DNA from: JAJRWS01 sp039831705
Lineage (GTDB): Bacteria > Planctomycetota > Planctomycetia > Pirellulales > Lacipirellulaceae
Direction: 5' to 3'
DNA length: 64,000 nt
Assembly: GCA_039831705.1 (NCBI GenBank)
Contig: JBDOMT010000365.1
Location: 6,827-70,826 of the forward strand
This document shows, in pieces, positions 35,479-46,000 of the stretch. Position numbers and translations under genes: made by a program. The notes under the pieces are model-generated. The model did not search any database. It was not told the origin of the DNA and saw nothing but the letters and a program-made list of their open reading frames with translations. Within the stretch, counting starts at the first letter, position 1; every line of letters starts with the position of its first letter.

Positions 35479-36513
35479 ATGAGACAACAGACTCTCGACA
35501 CGAACGATCCAGCCATCATGACCGTGGAACAACATATCCTCAGTGAGCAACGTAAGCACTCACCCGATGCAACCGGCAGCTTTTCCTGGTTGCTTTCCGG
35601 CATTACGCTGGCGACGAAAATGACCGAATCCAGAGTACGACGGGCTGGTCTTCTCAATGTGAATGGAGCGACTGGGAGCACCAATATTCAGGGAGAGGAG
35701 CAACAAAAGCTAGACGTTTATGCAGATCAAGCACTCATTCATTGTCTGGGAATTCGTGAAAATGTGGCGATCATTGCTTCAGAAGAAAACGATGAGGCAA
35801 TCACTTTCGACGGGCGTTCCGGGCATGGCAAGTATGTTGTTCTGTTTGACCCGTTGGATGGTTCATCCAACATCGATGTCAACGTTAGCGTAGGTACGAT
35901 ATTTTCTATATTAAACCTGCCCGAAGGAATGACCGAACAAGATGACCCTAGCAACGCCGTCCTGCAACCAGGAGTAAAGCAATTAGCGGCCGGTTATGTG
36001 GTCTATGGCTCATCCACAATTATGGTCTATACGACAGGTCATGGAGTCCACGGTTTTACCCTGGATCCAGCCATTGGTGCCTACGTTCTCAGCCACGAAA
36101 ATATTCGCATGCCCGACTGTGGAAGCTACTACTCTTGCAACGACGCCTATTGGGATACGTTTCCGCAATCGTACCGCGATTTTTTAACCCATCTTCGCCA
36201 CGGTACCTCGAGACGACATTATTCCCTGAGATACATTGGTTCTCTGGTGGCTGATTTTCATCGCACATTGCTCAAGGGTGGTATCTTTCTCTATCCACCG
36301 ACCGACAAGAACCCACAGGGTAAATTGCGATTACTTTATGAAGCAAATCCAGTAGCATTTATCGCCGAACAGGCCGGTGGGGTCGCAACCAACGGGATCC
36401 GTTCGGTTCTGGATGTCGAGCCCACCCACATTCATCAGCGGACTCCCCTGGTGGTTGGCAGCAAGGCCGAAATGCACGAACTGGAAGGTTTTCTACAAGC
36501 CGCTGTGTTTTAA
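35479..36513 (+). CDS. fbp: Class I fructose-1,6-bisphosphatase
   Basis: 344 residues, the usual length. It hydrolyses fructose-1,6-bisphosphate in gluconeogenesis. The metal/phosphate site VLFDPLDGSSNIDVNVSVGT (residues 121-140) and the class I signature GKLRLLYEANPVAFIAEQAGG, split here as GKLRLLYEANP and VAFIAEQAGG, are intact. Glu in ASEENDE is another metal ligand. The start has an AGGAC a few bases upstream. The gene is monocistronic, flanked by long intergenic regions; a small hairpin lies 147 bases after its stop. Confidence 0.95.
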   Translation: MRQQTLDTNDPAIMTVEQHILSEQRKHSPDATGSFSWLLSGITLATKMTESRVRRAGLLNVNGATGSTNIQGEEQQKLDVYADQALIHCLGIRENVAIIASEENDEAITFDGRSGHGKYVVLFDPLDGSSNIDVNVSVGTIFSILNLPEGMTEQDDPSNAVLQPGVKQLAAGYVVYGSSTIMVYTTGHGVHGFTLDPAIGAYVLSHENIRMPDCGSYYSCNDAYWDTFPQSYRDFLTHLRHGTSRRHYSLRYIGSLVADFHRTLLKGGIFLYPPTDKNPQGKLRLLYEANPVAFIAEQAGGVATNGIRSVLDVEPTHIHQRTPLVVGSKAEMHELEGFLQAAVF

Positions 36514-36659
36514 AGAAGGTGTAGAATGAAAAACCTATGGTCGCTTTTCGCTCCGCGAAAAGTATTGCTAGGGCATCCAGATCCATTCGCGGAGTGAATG
36601 GTCGACCAAGGAGTGGCCTGTCCCCTGAGTGAGCTAGAAGACTTCTGTCCGAAAACAAC

Positions 36660-36679
36660 CTACCGTCATCAGACGGTAG
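36660..36679. terminator. Hairpin between fbp and a convergent gene
   Basis: An 8-bp perfect stem, ctaccgtc/gacggtag, closes a 4-base loop (atca). There is no T-run after it, so an intrinsic terminator is only possible. It lies between convergent genes. Confidence 0.35.
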
Positions 36680-36825
36680 ACGCTCATTAGATTCTGGCAC
36701 AGGATTGCGCAAATGCAAAAAAACCCGATACCAATTCACTGCGACTGGTAATTCTTACCAGCCGCAGCGTGATCAGTTACCGGGCGCTCGCACGCAATTC
36801 CTCCACCAACAACGGCATGTCCAAC

Positions 36826-37176
36826 TCAGTCGCGGACGATCGTTCTGCCGTGCATGGTAATCACTACGTCAATCGAATGACCGCAACATGGCCAAGTGTA
36901 AGTGACAATCTTACGACCAAAGATTCCTGGACGGCAGGAAACGCATGGGTCTTCCGTGCAGCAGGCTGGCAGGCAGACGCACACTTTATAGGTGCAACAG
37001 GTGCATGGATCCTGAACACACAGTTCGGTCATGACTGGAGGTGGCGGACAACATGGCTGACAGCAGGGATCAAGACAGCGACGGCCTCGTGCGGCCGCAT
37101 CAGTTCCCATGGTGGTCAGCAGCCCACAGGCTACCACCATCGTGGCCAAAGCAATTTTTGTGTTGAAGCGGAACAT
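36826..37176 (-). CDS. Small secreted cysteine-rich protein
   Basis: 116 residues. A signal peptide (MFRFNTKIALATMVVACGLL to about DAAA) is followed by about 88 residues with 17 cysteines, many as CC pairs (DPCCQPCC, CTCC, PACC, WPCCG). The C-terminal part is less Cys-rich (GRKIVTYTW, DVVITMHG). Possible roles are metal binding or a disulfide-linked cell-wall protein; planctomycete envelopes are known for Cys-rich proteins, but I cannot assign it. A longer frame on the opposite strand (36769-37332) has no protein-like features. Confidence 0.6.
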   Translation of the reverse strand: MFRFNTKIALATMVVACGLLTTMGTDAAARGRRCLDPCCQPCCPPPPVMTELCVQDPCTCCTYKVCVCLPACCTEDPCVSCRPGIFGRKIVTYTWPCCGHSIDVVITMHGRTIVRD

Positions 37177-37594
37177 CTTCTACATCATCCTTTCTGGGAC
37201 TCTCGCCCCTTCAAAGTCCGGGTAGCCCTAATTTGTTTGGACCATCCCTCGATTCTAGTCTCTGAGTCGAACCCCACCCCTGAACTCAATAGTACGGAGC
37301 CCAACGTCACGAAGGCCAATATTACAGGTTGATTAGCCCAAATAGTCGCTAACCGACAACTTGTGCTGCGCAAGTCTATTATACCAAATCTACCCAGGCA
37401 AATCACCTGACGAAAATACTCTATTTTACACAATCGGCACAAGAGGCCGATCGGCTTTCTTGTATGACAAATATCGGTGCAGCATGTGCAGGACGCCCTC
37501 TCAGTCCCCAGAAACCGCTTGCCCATGCCGCGTAAGCCAGATATCCTGCATGAGCTTATTTACCCCTAATCCACTCTCTAGATTGTCTTACAGA
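37177..37594. other. Intergenic region, nothing recognised
   Basis: This must contain the divergent promoters of the Cys-rich protein gene and the lipoprotein gene. No repeat or RNA gene is recognised. Confidence 0.3.
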
Positions 37595-38755
37595 ATGAAA
37601 TTGCTCCATTGGCCAACTCTCCTTACGGTTTCTAATTTACTTCTCATGGGGGGGCTTATAGGGGTCGGCTGTCGTCCACAGGAAAAAATTGCCACCTATC
37701 GGGTCGATGAGACGTCATCACGGGCAGCGGTCGATGTGGATCGTCTGGCCGGTCAGTTGGATCATTTACTTGCAGCCGTTGTGCCTCAGGGAAACAAGGC
37801 GTGGTTTTTCAAATTGGTAGGCCCGCAGGCTGCCATCGATCGCCATCGGGACGAATTTTTGCAGTTACTCGGTAGTTTACGGATGAATACGGGTAAAAAT
37901 CCAAGCTGGCAAATTCCATCTGGCTGGCAAGAAAAACCGGCTAGCGGTATGCGGGCGGCAACTTTTACCATCGACGATCTGTCTGGCCCCTTGGAATTAA
38001 CGGTCACCTCCCTGCCAGTCAACGGTGTTTGGAACGAGTATGTAACCAATAATGTCAATCGCTGGTTAAATCAATTACAACAAGCACCGTTAGAAACGGT
38101 TGAAGTTTTAGCCTTGTTAAAAACGGTTCCCATTGGAGAGGATCCGCAAGAGGGTGCTGCAACAGTCACGGTCGCCAGTTGGTTGGAATTAGTAGGGGTC
38201 ATGCCGCGCAAACCCAAGACTGGTAGCATGCCCGCCGGCCATCCACCAATCGCTTCAGGATCGAATAAAACAGAAGCGTCCACCGCCACAGAGGGTAGTC
38301 CTCCACAGCCACAAACGGCGTCTCCCTTAACCTTCGCCCAACCGGCTGCTTGGCAGCCTGGCCGTGTTGGCGGAATGCGTAAAGCGGCCTTCCAGATTGT
38401 TGAAGGTGACAAGCGCGCGGAAATGACGGTTATTGACCTGTCCAGTGGAGCGAGTGGAATTACGGATGTAGCCGCCAACGTACGGCGCTGGGCAGGCCAG
38501 ATAGGCCTGCAAGATACCAGCGGGGAGCAACTGGAGCAGTTAACACACCCAGTAAAAATCGATGGTATCGATGGCCATCATGCGGTCCTGCTAAGCCCCA
38601 ATGCTGATGGCAAAGGCCTACTGGCGGCAATGGTAGAACGAGATGGAAAGGTCTGGTTCTTTAAGCTTACCGGCGATCGATCCTTGGTGGATAAGCAACA
38701 ACAGGCTTTTGCAGACTTCCTGAAATCGGTAAAGTTTTCAAACGCAAGTCGCTAA
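37595..38755 (+). CDS. Lipoprotein of unknown function with two similar halves
   Basis: 386 residues from ATG 37595. A lipoprotein signal ends with the lipobox LIGVGC. Two regions look alike: GNKAWFFKLVGP early and DGKVWFFKLTGD at the C-terminus, each followed by a helix ending FLQLLGSLR or FADFLKSVKF. WQIPSGWQEKPASGMRAATF and AQPAAWQPGRVGGMRKAAF also repeat, so the protein is an internal duplication. A Pro/Thr/Ser-rich linker joins the halves. It is 190 bases upstream of the ResB-CcsA gene on the same strand and could aid cytochrome c assembly; that is inference from position. Confidence 0.65.
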   Translation: MKLLHWPTLLTVSNLLLMGGLIGVGCRPQEKIATYRVDETSSRAAVDVDRLAGQLDHLLAAVVPQGNKAWFFKLVGPQAAIDRHRDEFLQLLGSLRMNTGKNPSWQIPSGWQEKPASGMRAATFTIDDLSGPLELTVTSLPVNGVWNEYVTNNVNRWLNQLQQAPLETVEVLALLKTVPIGEDPQEGAATVTVASWLELVGVMPRKPKTGSMPAGHPPIASGSNKTEASTATEGSPPQPQTASPLTFAQPAAWQPGRVGGMRKAAFQIVEGDKRAEMTVIDLSSGASGITDVAANVRRWAGQIGLQDTSGEQLEQLTHPVKIDGIDGHHAVLLSPNADGKGLLAAMVERDGKVWFFKLTGDRSLVDKQQQAFADFLKSVKFSNASR

Positions 38756-38944
38756 TCGACCGTTGCAGCCAATTTTCGGATTAGCCGCAGGGCGTGAGCC
38801 CCCGGTTTTTACTGTGCGATTTGAGATCATTTCCCAACCCTTCTCCTATACTTCTCCCCGTTACGTATTCATCTGCCGGCGTGTATACTAAGTACTTCTC
38901 CTATAACTGGCCAACTTGGCATAGATTTCCTGCCTGTGGTGGTT

Positions 38945-41900
38945 ATGGGACAAGCCCTTACCTCTCAATCCCCACCCCAAATCTCTCCCTGCATGTCTAT
39001 CTCAGAAGCTGGATCGGATTTCATCTCTTCCGCAGTGTCTAATCCCAATACGGATCGCGTTGGAGCAAGCAAAAGTTTGCTGACCCTAACGTTGGCCTTC
39101 TTCTCGTCGTTGCGACTTACGGTCACACTACTGGCGATGTGTGTGTTTTTGGTGTTAGCGGGCACTTTGGCCCAAATCGATCACGATGTCTGGCATGTGG
39201 TTTGGAAGATGTTCCGCGCCTGGAGGACATGGATTGACTTGCAACTGTTTTTTCCCCGTTCATGGCAGGTGCCGGGTGGTTTTCCATTTCCCGGCGGTTG
39301 GTTACTGGGTACCTTTTTAGCAGTGAATTTGCTGACCGCCCATGCTTTTCGTTTTAAAGTAACCGGTCGTGGGCAACCGCTGTGGTTGGGCTGGGTGTTG
39401 ATCGTTGCAGGGACATTCATCACTTATCTGGTGATCCAGAGCGGTCTGGACGAGACGGTAGAGAGTGAATTGTCTGCTTCTTTCTGCAATGGACTTTGGC
39501 ATGCCTTAAGAGCCTCTCTGGGGATAGCAGCGCTCGCATTGTGCTACGGTTTGGTCCTTTCCGCTAAACAGTCGCGCCAGGCAGCAACCGGTTGGTTATG
39601 GTGGCTGGCGGCAATCGTGGCTGCGCTGATGGTAGTGTTGGTGGTCTGGTTGTTTGTCCACCCTGAAGCCCAGCTGGACCCATCGGGTTTGCGCATTCTC
39701 TGGCAATTGATCAAGGGGGGCGCTGCCAGCCTGGTTTTGTTGGCCGGTTGCCGACTTGTGTTTGGTCCCCGAGGTGGCATCGTTCTGTTGCATACTGGCA
39801 TTGGCCTGTTGATGTTCAGCGAGTTGCATACTGGCTTGACTGCCGAGGAGGCGATGATGACGATCGCCGAAGGGCAAACGGTCAACTATGCCGAGGATAT
39901 GCGCTCGGTGGAACTGGCTCTGGTGGATCGTTCACCGGAAGGCCATGACCAAGTCACCGTGATACCGGCCCACTTGCTGGACAGCTCGGCTCAAACGAAC
40001 ATGATTCTCGAGACGGATGAACTTCCGGTGGCGTTGCGGTTGATTGAATATTTTCCCAACTCCAGAACTCGGATGCTTCAGCCTGGGGAAAAAGGACTGG
40101 CCACCCATGGAATAGGCCGTTTGCGCAAAGCAAAAAGTATCCCAACTTCGAAAGGTGTGGCTAGCAATCAGGCTGTGGATGTGCCAGCGGCCTATGTGGA
40201 AATACTGACTAAACATGACCACCAATCGCTGGGAACCTACTTGCTGTCTCCACAGCTCAACCCTGAATGGGTCGCGCAGTCCGATACGTCCAAGAAGTCC
40301 GTTTCATCCATGGAAAAGGGGAAACCATTAGAAATCGCTCTCCGTTTCAAACGCTTGCCAAAACGTTACAGTATCCATCTCACCGATTTTCGGTTCGATC
40401 GTTACGTTGGAACGGACACCCCGAAGAATTATTCCTCGTTAATAAAGCTGATTGATCCAGCAAACCGGGTCGATCGACCTGTCAATATCTGGATGAACAA
40501 TCCTCTCCGTTACGGAGGGGACACACTCTATCAGGCAGACTGGGATCACGAAACCGAACGTGGCACGGTATTGCAGGTGGTGACCAACACCGGTTGGATG
40601 ATTCCCTACGTCGCCTGCATGTTAGTAGCGACCGGAATGTTGGCCCATTTCGCTCTTGTGTTGATGCGATTTATTCGTCGACGTGCAGATGAAATGCGTC
40701 GCCTGAAGGTCCAAGTGGAGACTGATACTCAGGGGGCCTCCGGTTGGCTCGTTCGTTGGCAATTGCCCGCGATGTGGATACCTGCCTTAGTGGTGTTGAC
40801 ACTGTCGCTATGGGTGCTTAGTCGCGCTCGCCCCGCTTCGCTCCCCTCCGAGGCTATGCATATCGACCAATTTGGTAAACTGCCGATCGCTTATCAGGCA
40901 CGGGTCAAGCCGTACGACACATTGGCGCGCAACAGCTTGCGAATCCTCTCAGGCAAGCAAACTTTTGTCGATCAACAAGGCAAGCGACAACCGGCCATCC
41001 GCTGGTTACTGGACATCTTGGCCGATACGGCCGCTTCGCGCGAACATCAGGTTTTACGCATCGACAACCTGGAGGTTCTCGAAGCACTTGGTCTGCAACG
41101 TCGTAAGGGTTTTCGCTACAGTCTGTCCCAAATTTTCGGCAACGAGAAGAATCGCGAGCAATATCTTCAGCAAGTACAGCTTGCCAGCGAAGTGCCTGAA
41201 GCCAATCGAACATTGGTTCAACAGCGGTTCCTCGCTCTTGCCAGGAATGTCAGCTTGTTGACGGTATTACGTGATGCATTTGCATCCCCCGCCTTGCAGG
41301 CCAGCACCAAGCAGGACATGCAGCAGGAATTGATGCAGCTCAAAAACACCATCGACCGGTTGAACCAGTCCGCGCCACGAGCCATTCCCCCCCGAGAGGC
41401 TGGCGGTCCCTGGAAAACTTTGCTCGAAGCGGAATTCGAAGCCCTGATCGATCAAATGCGTGATCAGTCCGTCAATCCATCCACCACTTCGCTCAGAACC
41501 ATTTTGAACGCTTACGCCTCGGGCAGTACGAAAGAGTTCAATACCTCGGTTGCCGCTTATTTCGATACTTTCAAGGCGCTTGCCAAGGCCGACCAACAGT
41601 ACGATGTAGATCTGGCCAAGGACCCAGAGCAAGGACGGGCAAGTTTGCGCAAAGAAGCAGAAAAACTAAACCTGCCACGGATTCAATTCGAAGCTTTCTT
41701 CAATCACTTCAACCCGTTCCTGCTAGCCATGGTACTCTACCTGATCGCTTTTCTACTTTCGGCCTGTTCGTGGTTGGGGTGGAGCGAGGCGCTCAACCGC
41801 ACCGCCGGCTGGCTGCTTTGGCTGACGGTAGCCCTGCATACATTCGCCCTGATAGCGCGGATCTATATTTCGGGACGACCTCCGGTTACCAACCTCTATT

Positions 41901-42607
41901 CGTCGGCTGTGTTTATTGGCTGGGCCGCGGTGCTCTTTGCCCTTGGCTATGAACGAATCAGCCGATTTGGTGTAGGCAATCTGTTGGCTTCAGCCATCGG
42001 TTTTCCGACGTTACTCATTGCCTATCAACTAGCCGGCGATGGCGACACGTTCCGTGTATTGCAGGCGGTTCTCGATACCCAATTTTGGCTCGCCACCCAC
42101 GTGGTATGCATCACTTTGGGATATTCCACCACCTTATTAACCGGGGCGCTGGGTATTTTGTATTTAATTGCCGTGCAGTGGTTAGGCCGTTTCGATGCGA
42201 GTGAACGGATGCAGTTGGTGAAAATGACTTACGGTACGCTCTGTTTTGCGATCTTCTTCAGCTTTGTCGGCACCGTGTTGGGTGGCCTATGGGCCGATGA
42301 TTCCTGGGGCCGATTCTGGGGTTGGGACCCCAAAGAAAACGGAGCCCTGATTATTGTGCTGTGGAATGCACTGGTGCTGCACGCACGCTGGGGTCGAATG
42401 GTCGGTCCGCGTGGTCTGGCAATGTTGGCGGTGGGTGGCAATATAGTCACCACCTGGTCGTGGTTTGGTGTGAACGAACTGGGGGTAGGATTACACAGCT
42501 ACGGCTTCAGCGATGGTACCACGTTCTGGTTGATGATGTTCGTACTGAGCCAGCTGGCCATCCTAACCCTGGGCTTGCTGCCATCGAAGAAACAGGCAGC
42601 AGTTTAG
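38945..42607 (+). CDS. Fused ResB-CcsA (ResC) System II cytochrome c maturation protein
   Basis: About 1220 residues. The N-terminal part is ResB-like: membrane segments flanking a large periplasmic domain (about residues 190-560) with YSIHLTDFRFDRYVGTD and NNPLRYGGDTLYQADWD. The C-terminal third is CcsA/ResC, with the heme-handling tryptophan-rich signature WGRFWGWDPKENGALI and flanking His in LATHVVCITLG and VGLHSYGF. Together they export heme and attach it to CxxCH motifs. Fusions of this kind are known in several phyla. The periplasmic middle region (about 600-900) is unusually long. Start is ATG 38945; a GTG at 38936 is in frame. The many CxxCH proteins in this window would be its clients. 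Confidence 0.9.
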   Translation: MGQALTSQSPPQISPCMSISEAGSDFISSAVSNPNTDRVGASKSLLTLTLAFFSSLRLTVTLLAMCVFLVLAGTLAQIDHDVWHVVWKMFRAWRTWIDLQLFFPRSWQVPGGFPFPGGWLLGTFLAVNLLTAHAFRFKVTGRGQPLWLGWVLIVAGTFITYLVIQSGLDETVESELSASFCNGLWHALRASLGIAALALCYGLVLSAKQSRQAATGWLWWLAAIVAALMVVLVVWLFVHPEAQLDPSGLRILWQLIKGGAASLVLLAGCRLVFGPRGGIVLLHTGIGLLMFSELHTGLTAEEAMMTIAEGQTVNYAEDMRSVELALVDRSPEGHDQVTVIPAHLLDSSAQTNMILETDELPVALRLIEYFPNSRTRMLQPGEKGLATHGIGRLRKAKSIPTSKGVASNQAVDVPAAYVEILTKHDHQSLGTYLLSPQLNPEWVAQSDTSKKSVSSMEKGKPLEIALRFKRLPKRYSIHLTDFRFDRYVGTDTPKNYSSLIKLIDPANRVDRPVNIWMNNPLRYGGDTLYQADWDHETERGTVLQVVTNTGWMIPYVACMLVATGMLAHFALVLMRFIRRRADEMRRLKVQVETDTQGASGWLVRWQLPAMWIPALVVLTLSLWVLSRARPASLPSEAMHIDQFGKLPIAYQARVKPYDTLARNSLRILSGKQTFVDQQGKRQPAIRWLLDILADTAASREHQVLRIDNLEVLEALGLQRRKGFRYSLSQIFGNEKNREQYLQQVQLASEVPEANRTLVQQRFLALARNVSLLTVLRDAFASPALQASTKQDMQQELMQLKNTIDRLNQSAPRAIPPREAGGPWKTLLEAEFEALIDQMRDQSVNPSTTSLRTILNAYASGSTKEFNTSVAAYFDTFKALAKADQQYDVDLAKDPEQGRASLRKEAEKLNLPRIQFEAFFNHFNPFLLAMVLYLIAFLLSACSWLGWSEALNRTAGWLLWLTVALHTFALIARIYISGRPPVTNLYSSAVFIGWAAVLFALGYERISRFGVGNLLASAIGFPTLLIAYQLAGDGDTFRVLQAVLDTQFWLATHVVCITLGYSTTLLTGALGILYLIAVQWLGRFDASERMQLVKMTYGTLCFAIFFSFVGTVLGGLWADDSWGRFWGWDPKENGALIIVLWNALVLHARWGRMVGPRGLAMLAVGGNIVTTWSWFGVNELGVGLHSYGFSDGTTFWLMMFVLSQLAILTLGLLPSKKQAAV

Positions 42608-42680
42608 TTAAACACTCACAGTCCATTGGTTGCACGTGGCAGGGGCGAACCTGGTGGTCAGTTGGCATGTCTACTCCAAC

Positions 42681-43064
42681 ATGCAACGTTCTCAGCAAAC
42701 AAAGCCGACTAGCACCGAGGTGTCGCCAGAAATCACCCTGGCCAGTACGGTGGCGCCCGAAGATCTCCAATTGGGTGATTTCGTCACCCTGTTGAACATC
42801 ATCTGCGAGCTGCCATCTTACCTGTGGTGTGCCGATGCAACGACCTTGCCGATCGATGAGCCGGTGCGCATCCGTCTCATCCCTGCTGGCGCCGGCAAGC
42901 CGCTTAAGGTTCAAGCCATCTGCCTGCCGTTTGTACTGGTGAAAAAGCCGTCAGGCAAGCAACGCACACTCGATTTGCGCCAATGCCGGTTGGCACGCCT
43001 CGACCGATCGTTCGCCACCGCCACCTGGAAGGCCAGTAAAAAGGGCCGGTCCAAACGCAAATGA
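42681..43064 (+). CDS. Small conserved-looking hypothetical protein
   Basis: 127 residues from ATG 42681. The core (LQLGDFVTLLNIICELPSYL, then DEPVRIRLIP, then LKVQAICLPFVLVKK) reads like a small beta-barrel domain, and the C-terminus is strongly basic (KASKKGRSKRK). There is no signal peptide. It follows the ResB-CcsA gene by 73 bases on the same strand and may be co-transcribed. Function unknown. Confidence 0.55.
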   Translation: MQRSQQTKPTSTEVSPEITLASTVAPEDLQLGDFVTLLNIICELPSYLWCADATTLPIDEPVRIRLIPAGAGKPLKVQAICLPFVLVKKPSGKQRTLDLRQCRLARLDRSFATATWKASKKGRSKRK

Positions 43065-43067
43065 ACC

Positions 43068-46000
43068 CTATTCTTCTTCGCCAAGTCGAAGAATGATTGT
43101 GCTGCCTCCACCGCCGATTTTGTCCGCGTTCAGGATATACTGCGCGTCGAGTGCCTTCTCGATGCGCATTTGAACCTGTTGCAAATGGGCCAGTGTATAG
43201 GGATCTAGTAGGGCTTTTTGCTCAATCGCTACGGCTACCTGATCCTGAATATGTCGCAGTCGCATCTGGGCCAAATTTGAAATCGGTCGGTAGGCCGCAC
43301 TGAAGGTTGACTCCGATAGATTCAGGTCAATCAGGCGATTGAGATGCTCTCGTTGCAAGTTAGCGCGTAGACTTGAAATCCATGGTTTCCGTGAGGTCGC
43401 TTTCTCTGTTGGCTTCTGCGACAGTTCACTCCAGATAGCATCACTGATCGTGTCGAGCAGTTCCGGTAGTGTGAGCGCATCTTCATCAGCCAAGGTTCGC
43501 ATTTCATTATCGTACACCTGGCGTAAAGTGTCAGATCTCATCAATGCGGTCAAAATCGAAGCCTGGATTCCCATGATGCGATCATGAACGGGCCAATCCA
43601 CTTCGGCATCCCAAAAACCTTCACCCCACCACTGATCCGCACCTAAGTGTCTTAACAAATCAGGGCTCAAACCAAAGGCATCGTCCTGAAAGGTATTTAC
43701 GATTACAAATTTCAACGCCTCACGCTGCTTATCGGCTGATACGACTTCGATAGGGACACGGCCTTCTTTGTCTCCCTTTTTGTCGCGGTGAATGTAAGCG
43801 CCTCCCACCCAATTGGCCATCATGCCAACAGCCCGCATTTGCAAATGGAGCGTTAGCTCATAGCCACGTCTTGCTTTGGCCCAACTGTCACCATCTTTGA
43901 CAAACTCTTGCAAGAGTCGTTGGCGGTGATAGTCGGCTAGTTCAAGTTGGCCTTTGGCATACTCTAACGGATTTTTGCTGAAATCGTAGCGACGTGCTCG
44001 GGGATCTGGCCCCCAAGTGTCTTCGTCAGTGCCAAATATCAATTCTGGTTCCGCAACACGTGCCAGGATAGGTTTGAGATCTTTTTCAAATGTATAACCA
44101 TATTCGATCGCCCACATATCATAAGGGCCAATGCTGTTCATGGTGTAGTGCCCATGATGCTCACAGCCCTCCACGGGCATGTTGATCGGTAAATAGTCCA
44201 TGACCGAACCTGCATGAGGCTTGTCTTTCAGTTCGCCACTGTTGATCGTTTTTAGATCGTAGATCATCGATGCCTTGAAGTTGTGGCGCAGCCCTAATGT
44301 GTGGCCAACTTCATGAGCGACCAGCTCCGCAAGAAGTGGGCCAACAAACCGCTCGGGAATTCCGTCCAATTTTTGCCCCTCATCGGCATCGTCGTTTTCG
44401 TCTCCATCTTTCTCATCTCCATCCTTGTCCTCATCTTCATCTTTCTCATCTCCGTCTTGGTCTTCATCTTCGTCTTTCTCATCTTCGTCTTTCTCATCTT
44501 CGTCTTTCTCATCTCCGTCTTTATCATCTCCGTCTTTCTCATCTCCGTCTTTATCTTTATCGTCATCCTTGTCTTTTTCCTCTTTCTCCTTCTCGGCAGC
44601 GATGGCAGCCAGCTCCAAATTCATACGTAAAAGGGCCAAATCCAAAGCCTTTCCTTCGGCAGCAAGACAGAGGCCGTTTTTTTGACTGGTGTGACCAAAT
44701 AGACCATCGTATTCGTCGTCACCCAGAAAATACGGATCGGCATTGGCGGCAGGATGGCCACCGTGATTGTGTGCATTTCTGGCGATTTCATGGGCGATTT
44801 TTTCTCGTTTCGCAGGAGGTGCCAGTCGAATACGAGGGTCCCAGTCGGGGTGTTTACTGAGCCAACTCATGGTTTGCGGACTGAACCCTTCCATCGCCAA
44901 TTTCGGCATGATCTCGTTGTACTGGCGTTCGAAGTGACGTATCCATCCATCGGTCAGAACGATATCTGCGTCTAGTATTTGCCCCGTAAGTGGATTGACG
45001 CGTGACGGACCAATTGCAGTGCCGATGTCATTGTTGAGCCAGCGGACAAAATTGTAACGCACATCCTCCGGATCCTTTTCCATATGCTTAGGATTCTTGG
45101 GATCGGAGTTATCCTGCTGGCGTACTTCAATCGCATCGCGTATTCCCACTTTTTCAAAGGCTTTGTTCCAGTAAAGGATGCCTTCTTTGACCCAATAGCG
45201 ATAACGGCGTGGCGTGGTATGTTCGATATAAAAAACAATTGGATTCTTAGGAGGGCTCAGTTTGAGCGACGGATCTGCTTTTTCCAACTGCCAGCGGTTG
45301 ATATAACGGGTTCTCTTGTCGTCCTCTTTGTATTTGCCCAAATCGGTGTAACTGGTCACGAAGTAACCAATGCGTTGATCGGCGATGCGTGGCTTATAAC
45401 TATTCTTTGGAATTAGGCTAATCGAATAGTGATAAGTCTTGATCTGACCGTCCGTAGACGAGGGGGCTTCGAAGGCAATTTCAACATTTTCCGGGAATGC
45501 TTTCAGTGTTTTGACTTTAATCAACTTAGAATTGAGGCTGGCGCGGAAGAATTTGGCTGCCTGGCCGACCAGCAATGCATCGAGGTCGATCACCGGTGCC
45601 CCTTTGGGACCAATGGTGACAATGGGAACTTCGGCAATGAGACGATCGGTGTAGAGTCGCTTGACCGAGTCGCGCGATTCAGGATCCCCGGTGGAGCGAA
45701 CGCTTACGTTGGGAGCGATCAGAGCCAACCGCTTGTCGTAACGTTCCCAACGCACATACTTTTCACCGGCTTGCAAGCCAGCAAAATGTTCGCCACTGGC
45801 TACCGTGAGTGCGATGAAGTGCTTCTGCTTGGAAAAACTTTTAGGAAGTTCGGCCAAAACCTGATTGTCTTTCTTGCGCAGCCACAAGGTATACAGACTC
45901 GGCTTGCCATCCATGGTTGAGACAACTTTTTCGTAGCCCTCCAAAACCTCTTTATGTGGAGGGAAGTCGGGTTTCTTTTTCTTTTCTGCCTGGTCTTCTG

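Noticed and set aside
36769..37332. 187-codon frame on the plus strand opposite the Cys-rich protein
   Set aside because: It has no signal peptide, motif or protein-like composition, while the minus-strand frame has a signal peptide and a structured Cys pattern.
44297..44860. Plus-strand frames rich in His/Leu/Ser opposite the acidic insert
   Set aside because: They are translations of the slippage repeat on the wrong strand.
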